Position numbers and translations under genes: made by a program | Notes under the pieces: model-generated | Databases searched by the model: none | Told to the model about the DNA's origin: nothing | Seen by the model: only the letters and a program-made list of their open reading frames with translations | Origin: Zea mays | Lineage: Eukaryota; Streptophyta; Magnoliopsida; Poales; Poaceae | Direction: 5' to 3' | Assembly: GCF_902167145.1 (NCBI RefSeq) | Contig: NC_050096.1 | Span: 293,892,200-293,956,199, forward strand | Length of the DNA stretch: 64,000 nt | Part shown: piece by piece, positions 31,597 through 41,387 of the stretch | Layout: each line of letters starts with the position of its first letter | Numbering within the stretch: the first letter of the stretch is position 1

Positions 31597-34500
31597 ATGC
31601 CTGAAGGTAAGAAGATCGCTGCTGAGACGAAGCTGAGTCTTGAGGAAGAAAAGAACTTGGGGTTCATTATGGCGATGGCGGAGACCAATACAGAGAAGAT
31701 CACCAAGGAAATTCTTGAAGGTCTGTCCGAAGACACTGATGACAGCGACAGTTTTGATGTAGAAAGTGGCGGGGAAGAGGCCGAAGATCGACCGCGGCGA
31801 CCAAGTCACGCGGTTTTTGGGAAAACCGCCATCAAACAGAGCCATATTGATAATATGAGGGGGCGATACTTTCGAGATATAACTATTGTGAGGGCTGACG
31901 CTGGAGAAAAGACTACCCCCACCCCCGAAGAAGATGAGGTCGTAATCTTCCGAAGCTTTCTCAAAGCTGGGCTTCGATTTCCCTTAAGCAACTTCGTTAT
32001 TGAGGTACTGAAAACATTTCAAATCTTCTTGCATCAAATTACTCCTGAAGCCATTATAAGAATGGGGATATTTGTCTGGGCTGCAAGGAGCCAAGGTTTG
32101 GATCCAAACGCTAAAAGCTTCTGTAACATTCATGAGTTATTATACGAGACGAAGCCCTGGGGAAAGGAGCAATATCACAACAACTTTGGGTGCTACAGCT
32201 TCGGCGCGCGCTCCGGGTCAAGCTGCCTTGTGCCGACCTTTCGGAAGAGGTGGCCCGGAGCCTGGATGACGGAATGGTTTTATGTGAAGAATGACCTATC
32301 AGATCAAGAGAATGTGAAGAATATCATTATGCGACCAATCTGGCAACGCTTCGGTCTTCGAAGGCCGAAGGTTGAAATGGACGAAGCTGCCGAAGAATGC
32401 CAAAGGGCCTTCGGAGTAGTCTGCTCGTTTATTGGGACAAGGGACTTGGTCCAAGAACATATTGCCTTCAGGGTATGGCCACTTGCAGAAAAGTGGGAAA
32501 TGCCGAAGAAAACCATCAAAGAGTCCGACGAAGGCGGACTAGTCAGATTAAAATACACATTCAAATATGGGGACAAATTTGTCGAACCTGACGACGACTG
32601 GTTGAAAAGCATTGAAATATTAAGTGACGAACTTCTTGGCGCATATTCGAAGGCTGAGAACACTGCGTTATCAGCAGCCTTCGGAGGCCGTAAAAAGAAG
32701 AGACTCAATCGGGTGTTTGATGCAATTGGGTTCTTTTACCCTGACTATCGTTATCCCACTCGAGGGCAGAAAAGAAAGAACACAACCTCTGCAGAAGAGG
32801 AAGCTGCAACTGCTCCTAGCGAGCCAGAATCAAAGAGAAAGAGGATAAAAGTCCTCACACACCGGCCACGCTATATTGAACCAGCTTCGGTGCCTGAGTT
32901 TACCGGAGAAGCTTCTTCGGCCACCGAAGCTGAACAGCCAACCTTGCTGCCAGAAACTGCAGAGATGGCCGAAGCGCCATCCACAGAAAAAATGGAAGAA
33001 GCGAAAAAACCGACTAAAGAAAAAACATTAGAAGTTTTGAGTCCTGCAGTAAATATTGAAACAGCAAAAAACCAAAAGGGGCCATCAGTGACCCCAAAAA
33101 GGAAAAGAATGGTAAATGTACTAGACGTCTTGGAGACAATTAAGTCTTCAAGCACAATTCCAAAAAAGAGTGTTGAAGTTGCTGAAGCTTCTACTGAAGC
33201 TTCGGCTCAACAAGCTGAAGCTGAAGCTGGGCCTTCAGAGCCCTACAAGGAGCAACCTTTTGAAGCCGAAGCAATAAAAATTCCAGAACCAGTATTAGTT
33301 GAAGAAACTGACACCGCCATCCCCGAAGCACCTGCCAGTATGCGTGATTACATGATACGACATGCTTCGGGGAAGAAGCTATCTGAAGAAGAAACTCATG
33401 AAGCCATCCATTATGCAAAGGAACTAAAATATCCGAAGGGGGCAGTAATATTCAATGGAACGAATGAAGATGACTTCTTATACTGCCTGCCTGACAACAA
33501 AGAGCTATCTGTCTGCCGAGAAATGGCCAGAAGTATTGGTTTCCCGAAGCTTGAATCTGGATTAAGCGCCATGACGAAAGAAGATCTCGCAGACAGTCTT
33601 GCGTACAACAGCCTGAAGGTATAGGAATTAAACACTTGAAAAACCCCCTTATTTTTACGCAACTCATTCCTTTTTTCTTATATGAATTCTTTTTCGTATA
33701 GGGCCTGATCCTAAGCAACGCACTAAGAGCCCAAAAGAGCGCCGAAGATGAAAGCTATGAAATTGTGTTTAATAATTTATGCTCCGAAGTTATCAGACTG
33801 AGAAACGAAGCTTTGGAAAAAGATAAAATTCTGCTTACACTGGTAGATAAAGTGAAAAAAGACGAAGCTGCTTCAAAGGCCCAGGCCGAAGCTCAAAAAC
33901 GCGAGATTAAAGATCTTCAGAAACAGCTGGCTAGAGCTAAAGAGGAGCGCGCGCTTGAGGAAACGAATCGAGAACTTAGTGATTTTATGGTCAGCAAATT
34001 GGAATCAAGAGTTAAGGAGCTTCGCACATCTCAGGGGAAATGCTATGTCAAATCTGTAGAATGTGTGAATAAAATTAAATCCAGCTTCGCCAGCGTAGGC
34101 GCCTTTTCCAGCGAAGAGAATTTCTCTCGAGGCAATCCCGAAGGTCCGCTGGAATGGATTAGCCACGAAGCAGAGGCCTTCGAAGAGATTCTGAACAGTC
34201 GTGGCGACATATGCGCTTTTTCGGGCGCCAGAGGAATTGCCTCTGTCTTAGAGAAGAAAGGTTGCGGGCATGTAAAATTTTTAGCTCAATCCGAAGCTAC
34301 CTTATCTTCCGAAGACGTCAAGGACTCCTCGGCCGAAGCAAGCGTGGTTGGTGGCAAATTTTTTTCTGATATCTGGAACGACGGCGGCCGAGGAATGGCG
34401 CAAGAGATCATCCAAAGGAGCGAAAAAGGCATTCATGACGCCAGAAAAGTGGTAGAAGCTGCCGAAAGGAGTACAGAGCCCGAAAGGCAATTAGGTACCA

Positions 34501-34703
34501 ATTAGTCGCTCTTATTGTGTTGTAATTTTTATTCCAAACTTTGCTCAAGGTTTGTAAAAGTAATGAAGAAATGTTCTCTTCCCTCAGAAACTGCTGGATC
34601 AAATGTCGACGAAGAAATTAAACAAATGGCCGAAACTATCTTGGACAAGGTTGTTGACCAACTTCTGAATGAAGCCGCCGAAGCAGTATTGAGGGAAGAT
34701 TAG
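31597..34703 (+). CDS. Antisense spliced gene of the Zeon element, gypsy-type plant 'transposase' family (PF04195-like)
   Basis: Three exons, 31597-33618, 33702-34494 and 34588-34703, join in frame to 976 residues. Intron 1 (83 bases, phase 0) runs GTATAGG..CGTATAG; intron 2 (93 bases, phase 1) runs GTACC..CCCTCAG. The N-terminus is acidic. Residues about 105-240 (VVIFRSFLKAGLRFPLSNFV, then FVWAARSQGLDPNAKSF and QYHNNFGCYSF) match the plant family named putative gypsy-type transposon, Pfam PF04195. A Glu/Ala/Pro-rich middle and a long charged coiled coil (exon 2) follow. It has no transposase or polymerase motif I can recognise and its role is unknown. A TATA box precedes it and no lesion is visible. 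It reads opposite to gag and to the LTR promoters. Confidence 0.85.
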
Positions 34704-35234
34704 ATGCTATTTGGAAAAAACATTTAAAGTGTAATCTATGCAACACTTTGTACATTTGAATGTAATATACAAGTCTCTTTTCATTATTGAATTCTTTACG
34801 ATGCATGAAACTTTAAATACATACCACTTTTGAGCCTTCGGCGAAAAAACACCTTCCCTTCTTTTCATGCGTCGTGAAGAAGACAGCCTTCGTTAAAATT
34901 ATTCTGATGAATGACATCGATGCCTCGTGAAAACATTTTCCGAAGCTATTTTCCGAAGCTATGCAACTTTGATATTGATCTGATAAGGTTCGCCCATGTT
35001 TCGTGAAAATATTCCCCGAAACTGTATTCCGAAGCTATACAATTTCAATGTCACTTTTTCAAAGCATCCCTTCGAAGGTTGAGAGTATCCTCTTCTCTTG
35101 ACAAATGCAATATGATGTATGATGCTTATGCCATGCAAAATGATGTGATGATGTTATGTTATGCATGTGACATTTGTTCCGAAGATACACACAAAATACA
35201 TTCGTGAGCTCTGCATTCCCTTAGGAACGTCTTT
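34704..35234. other. Zeon internal spacer after the antisense gene
   Basis: No coding region is seen. Just after the stop lies an AT-rich stretch (TTGAATGTAATATA near 34756) that could hold the poly(A) signal of the antisense gene. CCGAAGCT-rich words typical of this element follow. Confidence 0.45.
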
Positions 35235-35415
35235 GGAGCTTCTTCGTCTTTTACTTAGACGGTATCAGCGTTGACTTTTCGCTGTAAGCCTCCCTTAGGA
35301 GCTTCTTCGTCTTTTACTTAGACGGTATCAGCGTTGACTTTTCGCTGTAAGCCTCCCTTAGGAGCTTCTTCGTCTTTTACTTAGACGGTATCAGCGTTGA
35401 CTTTTCGCTGTAAGC
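35235..35415. repeat. 63-bp tandem repeat, nearly three copies, in Zeon
   Basis: The unit starts GGAGCTTCTTCGTCTTTTAC and contains GCGTTGACTTTTCGCTGTAA. Two full units and a 55-base third unit read identically. It lies between the converging 3' ends of gag and the antisense gene. Confidence 0.9.
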
Positions 35416-35720
35416 TCTGCATTCCTTTAGGAACGACTTCTGAGCAGAAAACTTACTCTGCGCTCCCTTTGGAACGGCTTTTTGTGACTTTATAAACTTA
35501 CTCTGCGTTCCTTAGAACGACTTTCTGTTATTCCAAAGGATTTTTAATCCGAAGGTCCTCCTTGGTAACGGAAAAAGTTTTGGGCTTCAGTAACTTAAGC
35601 CTGTGAAGCAAATAAACTTTCCTCGTAGGAAACAACGAAATTATTACATGAAAACTATCAATGTTTTTTGCTTCAAAAAATAAAACTGAATAGAAAAACT
35701 GCTATCAAAGGTAGGATATG

Positions 35721-37235
35721 TCAATAAATGTGCTTCGACTCTGGCACAGTGCTGTTGACTGTGCGAGCTTCGGACTGTTCTCTGAAGTCCCTCTGATGTG
35801 GAGCGTATTGACTCCCTTCTGGCTGTTGACCTTGCTGCAATGGAGGTGGAGGCGGAAGCTGCTGCCAGGAAGCTTGAGGTTGACTTGCCGAAGCTACAGA
35901 AGCTGCAGGGTGGTTGTCTATGTATTGTGGGATATAAGGCGGATGATACGAAGCAGTATGCATGACCTGCTTCGGCTGAGCTTGTTGAGATGCAGCTTCG
36001 GCTATTTCCTTTTGCTTCTGGATTGTAACATGGCACGTCCTAGTGGTATGGCCCTTGCCTTCTCCACAGAACAAGCAAAACAGTCTCCTTGGCTGATCTC
36101 CGAATCTTCCGCCGAAGCCCCTGGCGCCTCTGCCTCTTGGAGCTGGTGGACGGAAGGAAGTTTGTTGTTGCCCTGAAGCCTGTGAGGAGCACTGCGGTCT
36201 GTTCTGCTGACTCCCCTTATCATCATTCTGAGTGTTGTGGATGGAACGGACATGCCTCGGGTAGTATCTTCCTCCGAAGCCCCTGGTCATTTCAGAAAAT
36301 CTGAAGGCCTCCTCCCTTCTTTGGCGAAAGTCATTGTCAGCACGAATGTACTCATCCATCTTTTGGAGCAATTTCTCCAAGATCTGAGGAGGCTTCCGAG
36401 CAAAGTATTGAGCTGCAGGTCCAGGGCGAAGCCCCTTGATCATGGCTTCGATAACGATTTCATTGGGCACCGTTGGTGCCTGCGCCCTCAATCGTAAGAA
36501 CCTTCGGACATACGCCTGAAGGTATTCTTCGTGATCCTGAATACACTGGAAGAGGGCTTGAGCTGTAACCGGCTTCGTTTGAAATCCTTGAAAGCTGGTC
36601 AGTAACATATCCTTCAGCTTCTGCCATGAAGTGATTGTTCCTGGCCGAAGGGAGGAATACCAGGTCTGAGCAACATTCCTGACGGCCATAACGAAAGACT
36701 TCGCCATGACTGCAGTGTTGCCCCCGTACGAAGACACTGTTGCTTCGTAGCTCATCAAGAATTGCTTCGGGTCGGAGTGGCCGTCAAACATGGGAAGCTG
36801 GGGTGGCTTATAGGATGGAGGCCAAGGTGTAGCCTGCAGCTCAGCAGACAGAGGAGAAGCATCATCGAAAACAAAATTTCCCTGATGGAAATTATCATAC
36901 CAGTCATCTTCGTTGACGAAGCCCTCCTGATGAAGGTCTTTCTGATGAGGTCTTCTGTTCTGCTCATCGTGAGTGAGGTGGCGAACTTCCTCAAAGGCTT
37001 CGTCTATTTGCCTTTGCAACTCAGCTAGGCGGGCCATCTTCTCCTTCTTCTTCTGCACTTGTTGATGTAGCATCTCCATCTCTCTGATTTCTTGGTCTAG
37101 CTCTTCTTCCTCAAGCGTCGGGCTGACGGCTTTTCTCTTCTGGCTTCGGGCCTCCCGGAGAGAGACGGTCTCCTGGTTGTGGTCCAGCGGTTGTAGTGCT
37201 CCTGCCCCAGTTGCTGAAGCTTTCTTCGGCGCCAT
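35721..37235 (-). CDS. gag: Gag of the Zeon-type element
   Basis: The 504-residue open frame starts at the ATG 76 bases inside the 5' LTR. A charged coiled-coil N-terminus leads to the retrotransposon gag core (about 140-300: PQLPMFDGHSDPKQFLMSYE, AQTWYSSLRPGTITSWQKLK, YVRRFLRLRAQAP). A zinc knuckle near residue 390 reads CLFCGEGKGHTTRTC, that is CX2CX5HX4C, one residue longer than the usual CX2CX4HX4C. The tail is Gln/Pro-rich. It would package the element's RNA in the cytoplasm while pol functions come from a related autonomous element. No stop or shift is present. Confidence 0.92.
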   Translation of the reverse strand: MAPKKASATGAGALQPLDHNQETVSLREARSQKRKAVSPTLEEEELDQEIREMEMLHQQVQKKKEKMARLAELQRQIDEAFEEVRHLTHDEQNRRPHQKDLHQEGFVNEDDWYDNFHQGNFVFDDASPLSAELQATPWPPSYKPPQLPMFDGHSDPKQFLMSYEATVSSYGGNTAVMAKSFVMAVRNVAQTWYSSLRPGTITSWQKLKDMLLTSFQGFQTKPVTAQALFQCIQDHEEYLQAYVRRFLRLRAQAPTVPNEIVIEAMIKGLRPGPAAQYFARKPPQILEKLLQKMDEYIRADNDFRQRREEAFRFSEMTRGFGGRYYPRHVRSIHNTQNDDKGSQQNRPQCSSQASGQQQTSFRPPAPRGRGARGFGGRFGDQPRRLFCLFCGEGKGHTTRTCHVTIQKQKEIAEAASQQAQPKQVMHTASYHPPYIPQYIDNHPAASVASASQPQASWQQLPPPPPLQQGQQPEGSQYAPHQRDFREQSEARTVNSTVPESKHIY

Positions 37236-37310
37236 AGCGAAGGTTTATAGCTTCCGAAGGTGTTCACAAAAACTCGAAGTGGAAGTGAGTTCACCGGAGG
37301 TGGGCGCCAA

Positions 37311-37973
37311 TGTTGGTGACTTGTTCTCAAATGCTTCGAATTAAGAACAAGGCAACATAAAAAGTGTTACACATTAAAGTCCTTCGTCCTTCGAAACATT
37401 ATGTCCCTTCGGGAAATAATGATTTAGGACGAAGGTCATCATAGACATACCTTCGGGAATATAATAAGTAATGCCGAAGGATTCATATAAAGCATGAAAT
37501 ATAAACATCAACATAAAATCATTTCTATTTTATTAACATGGAGAAATAGAAATGATTTTAAATTACAAATGTACCTTTGGTCCTGAGAGAAGGTAAAAAG
37601 TACAAGCGTGACGCAAAAGCCAATGCCAAGTCCGCGTGAACAGTACGGGAGTACTGTTCATCTATTTATAGACGCGGGACGCAGCCCACGTAAAATTACA
37701 TCCATGTCCATTACATTTGTTAACGGCTTATGGAAATCTATCGAGGCCCCCGAAGTCTTTTCATCTTTAAGTCGGTTCCCCCTTCTGCCATCGCGCCGAA
37801 GCTTCCCTGCGCACAGCTTCGGCTACACTCGACCTTCGTCTGGTTCAGGCTTCGTCCTGGCCGTGCTCCATATTCATAATTCTGGATCCGAAAATACCTG
37901 TTCACATAATCCACTCGGAAAACATTGTCAAATCATGTTTTTGAGGACCTTCGGAGGACGAAGGCCCCCAACA
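37311..37973 (-). repeat. 5' LTR of the Zeon-type element
   Basis: The LTR is 663 bp. On the minus strand it begins TGTTGGGGGCC at 37973 and ends CACCAACA at 37311. Confidence 0.95.
37663..37670 (-). promoter_or_regulatory. TATA box of the Zeon 5' LTR
   Basis: TATAAATA on the minus strand, within the 5' LTR, is the probable promoter of gag RNA. The 3' LTR has it at 30981-30988. Confidence 0.6.
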
Positions 37974-38333
37974 CTTTCTAATTGATATAAATATTTTTTT
38001 TTAAAAAAAACCTTCTATCAACTTATTTCAATGGCTATCCAAAAATAATCATCTTTGATTCTAACTTTCTCGCTAGCCAAAGATAGAAAACGTGAATGAC
38101 TCTAAAAATACAAATAAGATATAAAAAAGTTGTTAGAGATTAAAAGATATACAAAGTGATTCTCAAAATGATAATTTAGAGAGTGAAATTTAGAAATAGT
38201 CTTAGAGATGCTCTAATGTATATTTTCTATTATATAAATATATTGCACATTTACATATTTGGGGCCCTAGATTTTGCGGGGCCCTATACGAGCGAACAGC
38301 TCGCACACCCCTTGGCACGGGCCTGACCATATG

Positions 38334-40068
38334 TAAGATCCACTTAACACACCCTTGCCACTTTATTGTCTTATCTTAGTTTCCTCTTAACTAATTGTAC
38401 GTGTGTAGTGTACCATAGTACTATATCGCGGTCTCTTACTATAAATTTGATGACACTTATTTGATACTATAGGTATCAATATTTTTTAATAAAAAACTAA
38501 ATTTAAAATGATTTTGACTCGCCACTATGCTATAATTATAGTTTTTCTGAACAGAGACAATCATAATATTAAGCTTGAAACCTACGGGAGCGGATTTAAA
38601 CCTGGGACTGTCCGGGTTGCAGCCTCGATCGTGGGTTCACGCAGTAACATAGCACGACAGTAGGATGCATTGGCGAACATGTGCTCTGCCACGGCGCTCT
38701 CAGCCAATGCGCGCCTCCGTGGCTCCGCCCCTCGCCCAACAACAACGACGCACTTACCCGACACGACAACATCCACGGCTCCACGGCCTCAGCCATGCCG
38801 CATGTCGGCACAAACCACGACTTTGTCCTCGGTCGCGCTATGCGCCCTCATCCACGTCGTCGTCTCCGCCTTCGAGTTCGCTCGCGTCTCACTCGTTGGG
38901 TACCTCTCGTTCAAGCTCTTGCTACTGCCGGAGCTATAGACACTTCTACGACTGCCTCTCGAAGCATATCCCGACGGCCATGGCTACGCTGTAGAGGCTA
39001 TGGCCCTAAGCCCTATCATGGTGCCACACGCGTCCAACGCGTCCACCAACGGTCGCCCTTGGTAGCCCCTTTGATGCGATCCTGGATCTGTCACTATAAA
39101 CCTGTGCCAAACTTATGGTCTATGTCGTGGTAGTAAATTTAAGCCAATATGGCAATTTTATTTCTTTCGGTGATAAAAAATATACAAGGTTTCGTTCAAG
39201 TCCTAAAACTTTCAAAACGTTATTAGCGACTTCGTATTCAAGATGTGGTGACGTAGTATAACAGAGCGAATGAATGAATGATAGTCGATTGGGAGAACAA
39301 ATATTAGACTTCGTATTCAAGATGTGGTGATGTAGTATAATGGAGCGAATGAATGAATGATAGTCGATTGGGAGAACAAAGATTAGACCTCGTTTAAATG
39401 TTATGATTTTGAAAAAAAATAGTATTACGAAACTTTAAATTTAGAACAAGGGAGGTGCACAATCATTGTTTAGAAGAAAAAAAAGAGAGAGATTTAGAGT
39501 GGAGATTCTAAAAATAAAAGCAGTTTTAATAATACTGCAGCTTCAAAACTAGAAAGATCGGTACATCTGAAGACCTTAGCTCATTCTCTGTGAGAGTTTA
39601 TGTACATTAAATATGTTGCGATGTCATTGTTTTTGATAATATTATAGTATATCAAATGATGAGAAATATGAAATATGTTTTACAGGGATAATCATGCGTA
39701 CATTGTTTCTAAGGTATTTGTGTCTTGTGATTTAGAAAATAATAAAGATAAAACTATGTATTGTGTGAGACTATTTCATCATATTTTCAAACCTCCTTAA
39801 ATGAATGTGTCATCCTAGTTAATTGTGCTAAGAATTTCATTGCATTTAAAAATTTGATACAAATCATCTCTCGACCTCTGCAACAATGAGATGCGCGTAG
39901 CCTTAAAAAGAAAATAAAAATGAAAGAACATTGCAAGCACATTCTCAATGGCTCGCAGACTTATGACTAGAGCTTCACTCATGTGCCTGGGACAAGAACC
40001 TCATAGCCACCTGCTCCAAAGATTGCGAAGCTTATCACCATAGAATGTTAATCGTGCCTCTGTAGCAC
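38334..40068. other. Intergenic DNA between the nested hAT element and the Opie-type element
   Basis: A GC-rich patch (38640-39080) gives overlapping open frames on both strands, but none shows a domain, signal or conserved pattern I recognise. The remainder is AT-rich. A 79-bp tandem duplication (39229-39386) is the only clear structure. The last bases, AGCAC (40064-40068), are the left target-site copy of the Opie-type element. Confidence 0.5.
39229..39386. repeat. 79-bp tandem duplication
   Basis: Two copies starting ACTTCGTATTCAAGATGTGG (39229 and 39308) differ at only a few bases (CGTAGTATAACA against TGTAGTATAATG, AAATATTAG against AAAGATTAG), so the duplication is fairly recent. Confidence 0.9.
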
Positions 40069-41339
40069 TGAAAGGGAATTAGGCTCACACATATTTCCTA
40101 ATTGATTTTGGTGGTTGAAGTGCCCAACACAAATAATTGGACTAACTAGTTTGCTCTAGTGTATAAGTTATACAGGTGCCAAAGGTTCACACTTAGCCAA
40201 TAAAAAACCAAGAATTGGGTTCAACAAAGTGAGCAAGGGATAACCGAAGTGTGGCCTGGTCTGGCGCACCGGACTGTCCGGTGTGCCACCGGACAGTGTC
40301 CGGTGCACCAGGGGACTCCAAGCCAAACTTCGCACCTTCGGGAATTTTCAGAGGCGCGTCGCTATAATTCACCGGACTGTCTGGTGTACCACCGGACAGT
40401 GTCCGGTGCTCCAGAGGAGAGCGGCTCTGAACTCGCCAGCTTCGGATTTCCGCTCCGCTATAATTCACTGGACATGTCCGGTGAGCCAGCGGAGCAACGA
40501 CTACTTCGCGCCAACGGTCGACTGCAACGCATTAAATGCGCGCCAGCGCGCGCAGAGGAGCAGAGCACGCGCGGGTGCCACATCGGACAGTCTACATGAC
40601 TTGTCCGGTGCGCCACCGGACAGCCAGGCGGGCCCACACGTCAGAGCTCCAACGGTCGAAACCCAACGGCCTGGTGATGTGGCTGGCGCACCGGACAGTG
40701 TCCGGTGGCGCACCGGACTGTCCGGTGCGCCATGCGACAACAGCCTCCACCAAACAGCTAGTTTGGTGGTTGGGGTTATAAATACCCCCAACCACCCCAC
40801 ATTCAAGACATCCAAGTTTTCCAACTTCCAACCACTTACAAGAGCTAGGCATTCAATACAAGACACACCTAAGTGATCAAATCCTCTCCCAATTCCACAA
40901 AAGCTTTAGTGTTAAGTGAGAGTGATTTGTTGTGTTATTTTGAGCTCTTGCGCTTGGATTGCTTTCTTTCTCATTCTTTCTTGAGATCAAACTCACTTGT
41001 AATTGAGGCAAGAGACACCAATCGTGTGGTGATCCTTGTGGGAACTTTGTGTTCCCAGTGATTGAGAAGAAAAGCTCACTCGGTCCGAGGGACCGTTTGA
41101 GAGAGGGAAAGGGTTGAAAGAGACCCGGTCTTTGTGACCACCTCAACGGGGAGTAGGTTTGCAAGAACCGAACCTCGGTAAAACAAATTCGCGTGTCACA
41201 CTTGTTATTCGCTTGCGATTTGTTTTACGCCCTCTCTCTCGGACTCATTTCTATTTCTAACGCTAACCCGACTTATAGTTGTGGTTAACTTTGCAAATTT
41301 CAGTTTCGCCCTATTCACCCCCCCTCTAGGCGACTTTCA
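40069..41339 (+). repeat. 5' LTR of the Opie-type element
   Basis: The LTR is 1271 bp, with the CACCGGACTGTCCGGTG-type palindromes (about 40266-40735) and TATAAATA at 40777-40784. It retains the empty site CCTCCACCAAAC where the 3' LTR has an insertion. Confidence 0.9.
40777..40784 (+). promoter_or_regulatory. TATA box of the Opie-type 5' LTR
   Basis: TATAAATA lies in GGGGTTATAAATACCCCC, immediately after the palindrome cluster. The 3' LTR copy is at 62180-62187. Confidence 0.65.
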
Positions 41340-41341
41340 AT

Positions 41342-41353
41342 TGGTATCAAAGC
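41342..41353 (+). promoter_or_regulatory. Primer-binding site, tRNA-iMet type, one mismatch
   Basis: TGGTATCAAAGC differs from the iMet complement in the Ji-type copy (TGGTATCAGAGC) by a single G to A change. The position two bases after the LTR is right. Confidence 0.85.
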
Positions 41354-41387
41354 CCGGTGCTTCAATAGAGCTTAATCGCTCGAAGTG

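Larger units (their letters stand above)
30629..37973 (-). mobile_element. Zeon/Cinful-type Gypsy retrotransposon, non-autonomous, very young
   Basis: The 7345-bp element runs on the minus strand. Its 663-bp LTRs are at 37311-37973 (5') and 30629-31291 (3') and read identically base by base. The target-site duplication is CTTTC (30624-30628 and 37974-37978). LTRs begin TGTTGGGGGCCTTCGTCCTC, which I recognise as cinful/zeon. After the 5' LTR comes TTGGCGCCCACC at the primer position, then gag (37235-35721). There is no protease, RT or integrase, so this copy would need pol from a Cinful-type relative. The rest holds a 63-bp triplication and a spliced gene on the opposite strand. GCGAGGGGCTAC (31303-31292) is the polypurine tract. 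Confidence 0.95.
30599..38213. mobile_element. Tourist-like MITE inside the hAT element, split by Zeon
   Basis: The left end GAACAACTCCAAAAGACT and the reverse complement of the right end (GAGCATCTCTAAGACTA) are imperfect inverted repeats of the familiar GAGCATCTCCAA type. TAA is present at both sides (30596-30598 and 38214-38216). Without Zeon and its duplication it is 265 bp. Confidence 0.7.
30428..38325. mobile_element. Non-autonomous hAT-type element carrying nested insertions
   Basis: Termini CAGGGCCGTGCC (30428) and GGCACGGGCCTG (ending 38325) are inverted repeats with one mismatch. They are flanked by a perfect 8-bp duplication ACCATATG (30420-30427 and 38326-38333), the hAT signature. 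Removing the Zeon insertion and the inner MITE leaves about 280 bp. No transposase is present, so it depended on another hAT for movement. Confidence 0.85.

Noticed and set aside
35235..35415. CRISPR-like array
   Set aside because: The units are directly adjacent with no unique spacers, the host is a plant, and the repeat lies inside a retrotransposon.
38582..38640. tRNA-like text (GGATTTAAACCTGGGAC) suggesting a tRNA or SINE
   Set aside because: No cloverleaf, A box or B box of the right spacing can be drawn on either strand.
38640..39133. GC-rich overlapping open frames (up to 150 codons) that could be a gene
   Set aside because: Frames exist in all three plus-strand registers, with no conserved domain, no consistent splice sites and no promoter. 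The pattern fits base composition rather than coding.
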